A stretch of 64,000 bases of DNA from Flavobacteriales bacterium UBA7878 (GTDB taxonomy: Bacteria; Bacteroidota; Bacteroidia; Flavobacteriales; Schleiferiaceae), in NCBI GenBank assembly GCA_002501205.1, contig DLRW01000010.1, forward strand, positions 8,041 to 72,040, read 5' to 3'. Position numbers and translations under genes: made by a program. The notes under the pieces were generated by a model. The model was not told the origin of the DNA. It did not search any database and was given only the letters and a program-made list of their open reading frames with translations. The first letter of the stretch is position 1. Every line of letters begins with the position of its first letter. Below, in pieces: positions 44,954-54,176 of the stretch.

Positions 44954-45721
44954 ATGGAATTAAGCCTCAAACGACCTATTTGTTTTTTTGATCTGGAAGC
45001 AACCGGTACCTCGGTAACCAAAGATCGAATAGTGGAGATCAGTATTTTAAAGATCTACCCGAATGGGAACCGCGAAAGCCGAACCTGGCTGGTGAATCCC
45101 GAAATGCAAATGTCGGAAGAGGTAATAGCCATTCACGGCATAACAAATGAAAAGGTGGCTAATGAGCCTACCTTTAAAGAATTGGCGCACCGAGTTCTTG
45201 ATATGATCAAGGACTCGGATCTCGCCGGTTATAATTCCAATAAATACGACATTCCCTTATTAGTAGAAGAGTTCCTTCGCGCTGATATCGATTTCGATAT
45301 GGGAAAGAGAGTGGCTGTAGACGTGCAAAATATCTTCCACAAAAAGGAGCAACGCACCTTGAGTGCTGCCTATCAATTTTATTGTGGAAAGGTTTTGGAA
45401 AATGCGCATTCGGCTGAAGCCGATACCGAAGCCACTTATGAGATTTTGAAGAGCCAATTAGATCGTTATGAGGATCTTCAGAACGACATGAGCTATTTGG
45501 CGGAATACAGTAATCGCTTTAAAGCAGTAGACTTTGCGGGTTTCATTATCTACAATGAAGATGGGGTGGAATGCTTCAGCTTTGGAAAGTACCGAAATCA
45601 ACCAGTAGAGCAAGTTTTAGAAAGGGACCCAGGCTATTATGGCTGGGTTCAAAATGCTGATTTCCCGCTTTATACCAAAAAGGTACTTACTTCCATTAAA
45701 TTGCGAAAACTGCAGTCGTGA
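44954..45721 (+). CDS. 3'-5' exonuclease, DnaQ-like (DEDDh family)
   Basis: A 255-residue protein. Exo I 'CFFDLEATGTSVTKDRIVEI' has the Asp and Glu; Exo II 'LAGYNSNKYDIPLLVEEF' has Asp; Exo III 'NAHSAEADTEATYEIL' has the His and Asp. This is the DEDDh fold of DNA polymerase III epsilon and stand-alone exonucleases (RNase T/DnaQ class). The C-terminal 75 residues ('FGKYRNQPVEQVLERDPGYY') add a small domain found in several such proteins. Probably DNA repair or proofreading. It overlaps the following GTG start by four bases (GTGA). Confidence 0.9.
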   Translation: MELSLKRPICFFDLEATGTSVTKDRIVEISILKIYPNGNRESRTWLVNPEMQMSEEVIAIHGITNEKVANEPTFKELAHRVLDMIKDSDLAGYNSNKYDIPLLVEEFLRADIDFDMGKRVAVDVQNIFHKKEQRTLSAAYQFYCGKVLENAHSAEADTEATYEILKSQLDRYEDLQNDMSYLAEYSNRFKAVDFAGFIIYNEDGVECFSFGKYRNQPVEQVLERDPGYYGWVQNADFPLYTKKVLTSIKLRKLQS

Positions 45722-46326
45722 AGATCATTTGCATCGGTCGGAATTACGCGGATCATGCCCGGGAACTAGCGAATCAGATTCCTAAAGAACCGGTAATTTT
45801 CATGAAACCGGATAGTGCTATTTTGCCCAAGGGAAATGCCTTCTTTATTCCGGATTTTAGTCAAAATGTGCAACATGAGCTTGAGATCGTAATTCGCATC
45901 GATCGACTGGGAAAACATATCGAAGAGCGCTTTGCTCATCGTTATTATAGTGAGTTTACTTTAGGCTTGGATTTTACCGCTCGCGATTTGCAATCTGAGC
46001 TAAAATCTAAGGGCTTGCCATGGGAAAAAGCCAAGGCTTTTGATGGCTCTGCCTTCCTCGGACCCTGGAAAAAGGTAAAAGATTTCAATCTTTCTGAATT
46101 AAATTTCAGCCTTCTACGTAACGATGAAATCGTGCAAGAGGGAAGGAGCAGTGACATGCTTTTTTCTATCGATAAATTAATCGCTGAAGTTTCTAAGTAC
46201 TTCACACTCAAGATAGGAGACTTGATTTTCACCGGTACACCTGCCGGAGTAGGAGCCCTTCAACCGAATGATAAATTGGAGCTTTTTTTAGAAGGTCAAA
46301 GTTTGGCAAGCTTGCGCGTTAAATAA
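45718..46326 (+). CDS. Fumarylacetoacetate hydrolase (FAH) family protein
   Basis: A 202-residue enzyme of the FAH superfamily. Metal-binding acids are in 'VQHELEIVIRIDRLGK' and 'LGLDFTARDLQ', and the C-terminal motif is 'IFTGTPAGVGALQPND'. Family members hydrolyse or decarboxylate small 2-oxo acids or related carbonyl compounds. The specific substrate is not readable, and the short length suits the acylpyruvase/oxaloacetate decarboxylase branch. It uses GTG (45718) overlapping the exonuclease stop. Confidence 0.85.
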   Translation: MKIICIGRNYADHARELANQIPKEPVIFMKPDSAILPKGNAFFIPDFSQNVQHELEIVIRIDRLGKHIEERFAHRYYSEFTLGLDFTARDLQSELKSKGLPWEKAKAFDGSAFLGPWKKVKDFNLSELNFSLLRNDEIVQEGRSSDMLFSIDKLIAEVSKYFTLKIGDLIFTGTPAGVGALQPNDKLELFLEGQSLASLRVK

Positions 46327-46354
46327 AAAAAGGGCGCAAAGAATAATTACCAAA

Positions 46355-46383
46355 TTGTTAATCGTAGTGACTTATTATATTTG
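46355..46383 (+). promoter_or_regulatory. Promoter of the giant T9SS protein gene (TTG-N18-TATATTTG)
   Basis: TTG at 46355-46357 and TATATTTG at 46376-46383, 18 bases apart, form an excellent Bacteroidota promoter. It lies about 33 bases before the ATG at 46417 and belongs to a gene that stands alone. Confidence 0.6.
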
Positions 46384-46416
46384 TGCAACGTCAAAAACTG
46401 CACAAATACTACCTTT

Positions 46417-49400
46417 ATGAAGAAGTTGCTACTTCTCTTTTTTGGATTTCTGCTAAGTGTAAGCTTATCAGCCCAAATCGACACTCTATTTATTGAAACT
46501 TTTGACCCCGGAGATTCTATTACTACATTATCTCTTGGAACGGCTACCACCGTTTGGAAAGACACCAACAATGTCTCCATTAGTGGTAACCAATCTTACC
46601 ATGGAAAGGTGCAGGCACCTGCTACCGGTTCAAACAGTTCAGAAGTTGTTTTCCGTACAAACTCGTTTAGCACTGTAGGAAAGACCTTCGTATTCTTGAA
46701 CTTCTATCACATTGCTAAGATTAATCAGGTAAACTCTGGTTTAATTCGTATTTCTACGGATAATGGTGCTACCTGGACTACCCTCAATAATAACAATGTT
46801 ATTTACCTGGGAACTAGTAACTGGCGTTCATCCTCTAACTTTCAGGAAGCTTCTTACAATATTCCCAACCAGGGGATTAACCATTGGTTTGCCGGTACGG
46901 ACCCTCCCGTACAAAACTCCTGGTGGCAATCGGAGCGCTTCGATATTTCGAACTTAGCGATTGATGCCAATGGTAATGGTTATCCTAACGTGCAGATCGA
47001 GTTTTCTTGTTTTGAAGTATTGAACCCAAACCTTACCGGACGTAATTACGGTGATGGTTGGTGGGTAGACAACCTGGTTATTACCGGTTCTAACTGTGAG
47101 CTTTTCCCTCCATTATTTCACTTCAACTATACCCCGATTCCCTGTTTCCCAATTCGCCCAACCGGCGCAATTACTCAGGAACCATCCAATAACTACAAGG
47201 TTGGAGCGCGGGTAACTGATACCGTTGCTGGTGGTGCCAGCCACCCCACTTGGGTGAGCGGTATCGATAGTGTAACCGTATTCTATCGCGTTATTAATTC
47301 GATGGGAACTGGGGCTTGGCAGAACTTTAACTTAACCCTTACCAGTGCCAGTAACTACGAATATCAAGGTACCTTCAACAGTGTGCAGTTGGGAGATACC
47401 ATCGAATACTTTTTTAAGGCCTGGGATTTAGCTTGTCCAAATACAGCTCGTTTTCCGGATTCCTTGGCGAATCCACAGAATGCCTATATCCGTTTCTGGC
47501 CACAAGCAGGTTTACCCTTTAAATGTGGGGCACCAGATTGCGGTACCTTACCCGGAACCATTAAAACTTTTCCTTGGGTAGAAAACTTTGAAGGCCCAGA
47601 ATGGGTGGCAGGTACAGGAATTGGAGATAATGGTACTGCCCACCGTGGTAACTTCCCTAATGAGCAAACAGGAATGCGTTATTGGAACTTGCAACCACCA
47701 GAAAATACAGGTGGTTACGGTTGGAGTATTCGTACAGGTACCACAGGTACTCCTTTTACCGGACCTAATGGAAACCATACGGCGGGTGGAGCAAAATATC
47801 TTTTTGCTGAAGCTTCACAAGGTGCTCAAAACACGGGTACAACCCTTATTACACCTTGTATCGACTTGACGAATGTTACTAAATGCTATGCATTAGAATT
47901 TTATTACCATTTCTTTGGTGAGGATATGGGTACCATGCGTATCGATATTGACACTGGTACCAATAATGCCGCTTGGTATAATGGTTATTACTTCATCCGT
48001 AAGGAGCAACAAAAAGCGCAGTCCGATCCTTGGAAACGTGCTTTGATTCCTTTAAAAGAATTTAATGGTCAATTTATCCGAATTCGTCTCTTCTCCGTTA
48101 AGCAAACCAGCAAGATAGGTGCAGCAGCTCGTGGAGATATGGCCATCGATGATCTGCGAATATTTGAACCTACCCCAGTTGATGCTGAGGTTCTTGAAGT
48201 AACCGCTCCGGTTGAGGGTCTATGTTCTTATGGATCGGCCGAAAGTATTGAAGTAGTGATTCGAAACAATGGCTGTGATAGCTTATTGAGCTTGCCCTTG
48301 CAGATTCAAACTAACTCAGGTCCTATTCAAAGTGAAACGCTCACTTTAGCTCTGGGAACTGGTGATACCGGTACTTATACCTTAACTACTACGGCAAACA
48401 TGTCAGCGCTGGGAACCTATGATATTAATGTGTGGGCAAATCATCCAACGGATACTATTCCCGACAATGATTCAGCTTCCAGTGCTACTATAACACACGT
48501 AGCCTCCTACAATACCTATCCATTGGTAATGGATTTCGAAACGGTAACACCGAATACTTCTCAAACTGGTACTACCTTATTTACTACCCAAACCGGCTTA
48601 GATCCTGCATTCGTTTGGAAAGTTGGAGATGGATATACCTTCACCAGAGGTACTGGACCAAAATATGGTCACTACCAAAAAGGTCAGTACTTCTACACCG
48701 AAGCTACCGGTAGTACAGGAAATGTATCTACCTATATAGTAACTACCCAGTGTATGGATTTCAGCGGTATGCCTAATGCGACTTTAGACTTCTATTACCA
48801 TATGGTTGGAGCTAATGCGGATGGTATCGAAATTGAAATAAATGAACCTGGAGTTGATGCTCCTGATGTTTGGAATCCACTGGCTGGTAGTTTGGTAAAT
48901 ACTTATTCTGGAAACTACCCCCTTTCGAATTACGATTACAAGCGAGTAAACCTTTCGGCTTACAATAACAAGCAGATTAAGATTCGTATTAAAGCTTCTC
49001 GCACCGGTGTGGGTGACTTAGCCGATATCGCTATCGACAAGTTGATGATTTACAACCGCATTGCTTCGGATGTTGGGGTTGAGTTTATTAATAACCCACC
49101 ACTTTCATGGCCTTCAAACCAGGTGTTTAATCACCCATCGGTTATCGAGCAAGTGGTAGTTCGGAACTTTGGTACCAGCACAGCTACCGGCGTAACTGCA
49201 ACTTTGGCCATTACACCTAAATGTGGTGCGAATGCTGGTGTTACAACTACTTATACCAGTACTACAACGACCAACATTCCTGCGAATAGCAGCGCCACTT
49301 TAACCATGCCGAATATTGATGTGATCATCCCTGCTGGTGAATGTGAGATTTGCGCTTATGCTAACCTGGCAGGTGATACCTATTCATTTAATGATACAGT

Positions 49401-51312
49401 TTGCAGATCAGTAACCGGTTTGGGTACTTATGATCTCGATTTCTATGATGATTTCGATAACTGTGATTACGATGAGTATGGCTTCTTTAGCTGGGGTCAA
49501 AATAATAATTCAACTTATTATCTTCAGTGGGAGCGAGGTGAGGCACCGGCTAGTAGCCAGTTCTCTTCACTTCAAGCTAGCGATAATATATGGGCTACTG
49601 GTTTGAGTACCGGTTACTATATAGACGGTAAGCAAGAAGTATTGCGTTTACCTAGCTTAGATAATTTCGATACCATTGTTTCTGCAACTATAGCCTTCTA
49701 CCAAAACCTGGATATGGGTAATAATGCAGCCGGTACCATTGAAATTAATCGCGGAGGCTGGAATGAATTAGGTGGTAACCTAGCAACCTTCTCCAATATT
49801 GGACAGAACTGGTATACCGGTTATTTCGGAACCATTCAAGCACCTGCCGGAACGAATGTTACTAAAGGATTTACCGGAAGCTCTGTAAACGGTGCTAACC
49901 CTTCAGGATGGGCTTACTCTGTATTCCCAATGTCACAGTTGAACTATGAGCCTAATGCGGTTCCTTTCCGTTTCTACTTTAATTCTACCGCTGGTGCCAA
50001 TACCGCACGCAACTTAGAAGGTTGGGCGATTGATGATTTTGAAGTGTACATTCCACCTCAAAACTCGGCTTCTCCAGAAGACTGGGTATTTACCAATCCT
50101 CTGCAGATTCCAACATTCGCACAGCCATTGGATATCTTTATCCGTAACACCGGAGCGAAAGTTTTAGACTCTAGCCAGGTTAAAGCACAATGGTTTGATG
50201 ATGTAGCCGGTACCAACCTTACCTGGGATGGACCGTTCGAATGGGCTATTTCACCACGTTTCTTTATTGAAGGCAGTCGTTTCCGCTACGATTACACTGA
50301 TTCTATTCCAGGATCTGCAATCACTACCGGTTTACATAAAATGTGCTTGATCAGTCAACGCCCTAATAACAAAATGGATAACCGTACCAGTGATGATACC
50401 GTTTGTTATACCGTGGCTGTACTACCCGAATATGAATTCGATATTGCCAATGGCGATACGGCCTACTGTAACAACTTCGAAGACAATAATGGTGCTTTAC
50501 CATTCTTGGCTCTGAATACCGAAACTTATGCTCGTGGTAATTGGAGCTGGGAGCGTGGTACTCCAACGCAGTTCCCCGGAGCTTATAGTGGTAATAGCTG
50601 TTGGATGACAGGCTTGGATAGTAACTATCGTTCTCGTGATCAATCGGGATTATTTAGCCCTGTGTTCGTTATTGATACCAGCACTGCCTATGAAATTAGC
50701 TTCATTCACAAGTTTGAAACTGAGAAGTATCACGATGGTGGTGTAGTTGAAGTTACCCTTGATGGCGGCCGTAGCTGGCAAGTATTAGGTTTTGCCAATG
50801 AAACCAACTGGTATAATACGGATTATGTAACTGCACTGGATATCATTAAACCAGGTTGGACAGATACTGCCGATTGGGATACCGCTAGCTATGTATTCGA
50901 ATTTGATACGGCTGCAAACCGTGCGGTATTCCGTTTCCGTTTCGAAAGTGATTGGTCAATTCAGGATAAAGGTTGGGCGATTGATGACTTCTGTATGACT
51001 ACCACCAATAAGAAGTCTACCTTCCGTATTGGAAATAAAGAGTACAATCCGGTACCTAACTCTTATATCGGTGAGTTAAGCCCTAACCCAACGAATGACA
51101 TCACTCACTTACCGCTCTTTAATGCGCAGGCGAAGGATGTCAGCGTCACGATTGTGAATGTATTAGGACAAACCATGATGCAGAAGGATTACCATCTTGA
51201 GCGCGGAAGTGCTTCACTGGTATTCGAAACCTTCGATTATACTCCTGGTATTTACTTTGTAAACCTGAGCATCGATGGTCAGCGTGTTACTCGCAAGCTG
51301 ATTGTGAAATAA
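46417..51312 (+). CDS. Giant multidomain secreted protein with repeated MAM/jelly-roll domains and T9SS tail
   Basis: About 1631 residues from the ATG at 46417; an upstream in-frame TTG (46381) would put codons before the signal peptide. Signal 'MKKLLLLFFGFLLSVSLSAQ'. At least five beta-sandwich (MAM- or concanavalin-like) units end in similar signatures: 'DGWWVDNLVITG', 'GDMAIDDLRIFEP', 'DIAIDKLMIYN', 'EGWAIDDFEVYIPP' and 'KGWAIDDFCMTT'. Between them lie CARDB/Ig-like blocks ('LEVTAPVEGLCSYGSAESIE', 'VVRNFGTSTATGVTATL'). The tail 'IGELSPNPTNDITHLPL' is a T9SS sorting domain. Probably a cell-surface adhesin or matrix protein. It has its own promoter and is followed by a strong terminator (51334). 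Confidence 0.85.
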   Translation: MKKLLLLFFGFLLSVSLSAQIDTLFIETFDPGDSITTLSLGTATTVWKDTNNVSISGNQSYHGKVQAPATGSNSSEVVFRTNSFSTVGKTFVFLNFYHIAKINQVNSGLIRISTDNGATWTTLNNNNVIYLGTSNWRSSSNFQEASYNIPNQGINHWFAGTDPPVQNSWWQSERFDISNLAIDANGNGYPNVQIEFSCFEVLNPNLTGRNYGDGWWVDNLVITGSNCELFPPLFHFNYTPIPCFPIRPTGAITQEPSNNYKVGARVTDTVAGGASHPTWVSGIDSVTVFYRVINSMGTGAWQNFNLTLTSASNYEYQGTFNSVQLGDTIEYFFKAWDLACPNTARFPDSLANPQNAYIRFWPQAGLPFKCGAPDCGTLPGTIKTFPWVENFEGPEWVAGTGIGDNGTAHRGNFPNEQTGMRYWNLQPPENTGGYGWSIRTGTTGTPFTGPNGNHTAGGAKYLFAEASQGAQNTGTTLITPCIDLTNVTKCYALEFYYHFFGEDMGTMRIDIDTGTNNAAWYNGYYFIRKEQQKAQSDPWKRALIPLKEFNGQFIRIRLFSVKQTSKIGAAARGDMAIDDLRIFEPTPVDAEVLEVTAPVEGLCSYGSAESIEVVIRNNGCDSLLSLPLQIQTNSGPIQSETLTLALGTGDTGTYTLTTTANMSALGTYDINVWANHPTDTIPDNDSASSATITHVASYNTYPLVMDFETVTPNTSQTGTTLFTTQTGLDPAFVWKVGDGYTFTRGTGPKYGHYQKGQYFYTEATGSTGNVSTYIVTTQCMDFSGMPNATLDFYYHMVGANADGIEIEINEPGVDAPDVWNPLAGSLVNTYSGNYPLSNYDYKRVNLSAYNNKQIKIRIKASRTGVGDLADIAIDKLMIYNRIASDVGVEFINNPPLSWPSNQVFNHPSVIEQVVVRNFGTSTATGVTATLAITPKCGANAGVTTTYTSTTTTNIPANSSATLTMPNIDVIIPAGECEICAYANLAGDTYSFNDTVCRSVTGLGTYDLDFYDDFDNCDYDEYGFFSWGQNNNSTYYLQWERGEAPASSQFSSLQASDNIWATGLSTGYYIDGKQEVLRLPSLDNFDTIVSATIAFYQNLDMGNNAAGTIEINRGGWNELGGNLATFSNIGQNWYTGYFGTIQAPAGTNVTKGFTGSSVNGANPSGWAYSVFPMSQLNYEPNAVPFRFYFNSTAGANTARNLEGWAIDDFEVYIPPQNSASPEDWVFTNPLQIPTFAQPLDIFIRNTGAKVLDSSQVKAQWFDDVAGTNLTWDGPFEWAISPRFFIEGSRFRYDYTDSIPGSAITTGLHKMCLISQRPNNKMDNRTSDDTVCYTVAVLPEYEFDIANGDTAYCNNFEDNNGALPFLALNTETYARGNWSWERGTPTQFPGAYSGNSCWMTGLDSNYRSRDQSGLFSPVFVIDTSTAYEISFIHKFETEKYHDGGVVEVTLDGGRSWQVLGFANETNWYNTDYVTALDIIKPGWTDTADWDTASYVFEFDTAANRAVFRFRFESDWSIQDKGWAIDDFCMTTTNKKSTFRIGNKEYNPVPNSYIGELSPNPTNDITHLPLFNAQAKDVSVTIVNVLGQTMMQKDYHLERGSASLVFETFDYTPGIYFVNLSIDGQRVTRKLIVK

Positions 51313-51333
51313 GATTATCAGTAATTTGAATAG

Positions 51334-51364
51334 AAGCCTCGGTTATTGCCGGGGCTTTTTTTTT
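51334..51364 (+). terminator. Intrinsic terminator of the giant T9SS gene
   Basis: AAGCCTCGG and CCGGGGCTT pair around a TTATTG loop with one mismatch, followed by a run of nine T. It starts 22 bases after the stop. ClpB begins about 140 bp downstream. Confidence 0.8.
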
Positions 51365-51501
51365 GCTGACGCATCGGCACAATACTCTAAGCAACAGTGA
51401 CTTAAAGTCATGGGTTGAAGATTCTATCCGACAGCAAGTCAGGTTAATGGTCAAAATTGGCCTTGGTCTTTAATTTGATTATTCAGGAGAAAAAGCAAGC
51501 A

Positions 51502-54117
51502 ATGGACCTGAGTAAATTCACCCTAAAATCCCAACAGGCCGTGCAACAAGCACAGGCTCTGGCAATGGAAATGCAGCACCAGGCAATACAAGCCGGTCAT
51601 ATATTAAAAGGAATTCAAGAAGCTGACGCCAATATTCTCGAATTCTTCCTATCCAAAATGAGCGTCAATAAAGAAGGTTTCAAATCAGCCTTAGACGGAA
51701 TATTGAAATCCTATCCTAAAGTGGAAGGAGCCAATCAGTATCTGGATCAAAGTGCCAATCAGGCTTTGTTGAAAGCCATGAACAAGGCCAAGTCCTTAAA
51801 AGATGATTACATCACCTTGGAGCATTTGATCTTTGGTATTATGGAGGGTTCGGATCCCGTAGCCCGTATGATGAAGGATAGCGGATTTAGCAAGGACAGC
51901 TGGGAAACGGCTTTAAAGGAGCTTCGAAAGGGCAATCAAGCCAATTCCGCTTCTTCGGAAGAGCAGTACAATGCTCTGGACAAATATGCTAAGAATCTCA
52001 ATCAATTGGCGGAGGAAGGAAAACTGGATCCGGTAATTGGTCGCGATGAAGAAATCCGTCGCGTTCTACAAATCCTATCTCGAAGAACTAAAAACAATCC
52101 GGTACTTATCGGAGAACCCGGTGTGGGTAAAACAGCGATTGCCGAAGGGATGGCGCATCGAATTATAAAAGGCGATGTTCCTGAAAACCTTAAGGATAAG
52201 AAAATCTACAGCCTGGATATGGGAGCCCTGCTTGCAGGAGCTAAGTATAAAGGCGAATTTGAGGAGCGACTTAAAGCAGTGGTAAAAGAGGTAACCGAGA
52301 GTGATGGTCATTTGGTGCTCTTTATTGATGAAATTCACACTCTGGTTGGTGCAGGTGGTGGCGATGGAGCCATGGATGCTGCCAATATCCTTAAACCGGC
52401 TTTGGCCAGAGGAGAGCTCCGTGCTATTGGGGCAACTACCCTCAATGAGTATCAAAAGTATTTTGAGAAGGATAAAGCCCTGGAACGTCGTTTCCAAAAG
52501 GTATTGGTAACGGAACCCGATACTGAATCGGCTATATCCATCTTACGCGGTATTAAGGAGCGTTATGAAACTCACCATAAGGTGCGAATCAAGGATGAGG
52601 CAATTATAGCTTCGGTTGAATTATCACAACGCTATATTTCCGATCGTTACCTTCCGGATAAAGCTATCGATTTAATTGACGAGGCAGCTTCTAAACTGCG
52701 TATGGAGATTAATTCCAAACCGGAAGAAATCGATATCCTAGATCGTAAGATCATGCAATTAGAGATCGAACTAGAAGCGATCAAACGCGAAGGGGATAAG
52801 GACAAGGAAAATCTTATTCGTGAAGAACTAGCCCAGTTAAATGAGGACCGTGATGGCTTGAATGCTAAATGGAGTTCAGAGAAATCCATTGTAGAAGGTA
52901 TTCAGCAAGCTAAGGAAGAAATAGAACAGTTACGACTGAGCGCAGATCAGGCAGAAAGAGCCGGAGACTATGGTAAAGTGGCCGAGATCCGCTATGGTAA
53001 ATTGCAGGAGGCCGAAGCTAATTTGAAGAAATTTGAGGCGGAAGCTGAGGATTTGCAAAATCGCGATGCTCTTATAAAAGAAGAAGTAGATTCTGAGGAT
53101 ATTGCCGATGTGGTAAGTCGCTGGACCGGCATTCCCGTTAGTAAAATGCTACAATCAGAACGTGAGAAGTTATTGCGACTAGAGGAGGAGTTACACAAAA
53201 GAGTAGTAGGCCAGGAAGAAGCCATTATGGCGGTAAGTGATGCGGTGCGACGCAGTAGAGCCGGATTACAGGATCAGAACCGCCCGATCGGAAGCTTTAT
53301 CTTCTTCGGTACTACCGGAGTGGGAAAAACAGAGCTGGCCAAGGCCCTGGCGGAATTCTTGTTTGATGATGAAAATGCCATGACTCGAATTGATATGAGC
53401 GAGTATCAGGAGCGTCATTCTGTGAGTCGCTTGATTGGTGCTCCTCCCGGATATGTTGGGTATGATGAAGGTGGACAGCTTACCGAAGCCGTTCGTCGTA
53501 AACCTTATTCTGTGGTCCTATTGGATGAGATTGAAAAAGCCCATCCCGATGTATTCAATATCCTCTTGCAGGTGTTGGATGAAGGTCGACTTACGGACAA
53601 CAAGGGTAGGGTAGCCAATTTCCGAAACACGCTGGTGATTATGACCTCTAATATGGGATCCAACTTGATTATGGAGCGCTTTAGTGAAATTACCGAGGCC
53701 AATAAATTCCAGGTTTATGAAGATACCAGAGCAGAGCTCATGCAATTATTACGTCAAACGGTAAGGCCCGAGTTTTTAAACCGGATTGATGAAAGTATTA
53801 TGTTCCTTCCTCTGGAGAAAAAGGATCTGATGCAAATTGTACGATTGCAATTAAACCGAGTTAAGAAACAATTAGCAGATCAACAGATCACTTTGGAGGC
53901 TACCGATGCAGCGGTGCAATATTTAGCGGATGTAGGATATGATCCTCAGTACGGAGGTCGCCCGGTAAAACGGGTAATTCAAAAACGAGTACTGAATGAA
54001 TTATCGAAGAAAATTCTATCTGGAGAAATTCATAAAGACGAGGTCATCCTCCTGGATTTGGATGAACAGGAATCACTGGTATTCAATAATGCCACAATCG
54101 ATCTGGATTTAGATTAA
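51502..54117 (+). CDS. clpB: ClpB disaggregase chaperone
   Basis: An 871-residue AAA+ protein that rescues heat-aggregated proteins with DnaK. ATG at 51502 begins 'MDLSKFTLKSQQAVQQAQAL'; an upstream in-frame ATG at 51457 would be longer than the family start. Clp-N repeats (1-150), NBD1 Walker A 'GEPGVGKTAIAEGM' and Walker B 'LVLFIDEIHTLVGAG', the middle coiled coil (~410-530) with heptads such as 'REELAQLNEDRDGLN', NBD2 Walker A 'GTTGVGKTELAKAL' and Walker B 'VVLLDEIEKAHPDV' are all present. Complete and normal length. It ends in a terminator at 54128. Confidence 0.97.
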   Translation: MDLSKFTLKSQQAVQQAQALAMEMQHQAIQAGHILKGIQEADANILEFFLSKMSVNKEGFKSALDGILKSYPKVEGANQYLDQSANQALLKAMNKAKSLKDDYITLEHLIFGIMEGSDPVARMMKDSGFSKDSWETALKELRKGNQANSASSEEQYNALDKYAKNLNQLAEEGKLDPVIGRDEEIRRVLQILSRRTKNNPVLIGEPGVGKTAIAEGMAHRIIKGDVPENLKDKKIYSLDMGALLAGAKYKGEFEERLKAVVKEVTESDGHLVLFIDEIHTLVGAGGGDGAMDAANILKPALARGELRAIGATTLNEYQKYFEKDKALERRFQKVLVTEPDTESAISILRGIKERYETHHKVRIKDEAIIASVELSQRYISDRYLPDKAIDLIDEAASKLRMEINSKPEEIDILDRKIMQLEIELEAIKREGDKDKENLIREELAQLNEDRDGLNAKWSSEKSIVEGIQQAKEEIEQLRLSADQAERAGDYGKVAEIRYGKLQEAEANLKKFEAEAEDLQNRDALIKEEVDSEDIADVVSRWTGIPVSKMLQSEREKLLRLEEELHKRVVGQEEAIMAVSDAVRRSRAGLQDQNRPIGSFIFFGTTGVGKTELAKALAEFLFDDENAMTRIDMSEYQERHSVSRLIGAPPGYVGYDEGGQLTEAVRRKPYSVVLLDEIEKAHPDVFNILLQVLDEGRLTDNKGRVANFRNTLVIMTSNMGSNLIMERFSEITEANKFQVYEDTRAELMQLLRQTVRPEFLNRIDESIMFLPLEKKDLMQIVRLQLNRVKKQLADQQITLEATDAAVQYLADVGYDPQYGGRPVKRVIQKRVLNELSKKILSGEIHKDEVILLDLDEQESLVFNNATIDLDLD

Positions 54118-54127
54118 AAATCAGCAT

Positions 54128-54163
54128 AAAAAAAGGCGGCCCGAAAGGAGCCGCCTTTTTTTT
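54128..54163. terminator. Bidirectional terminator between clpB and the subtilase gene
   Basis: AAAAGGCGGC and GCCGCCTTTT pair around CCCGAAAGGA, with A-run on the left and T-run on the right, so it can stop transcription from both sides. The two flanking genes converge on it. Confidence 0.9.
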
Positions 54164-54176
54164 ATTTCCAAATGAT

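Noticed and set aside
47588..47869. Plus-strand frame of 93 codons inside the giant T9SS gene
   Set aside because: Alternative-frame shadow of a MAM-like domain rich in simple residues.
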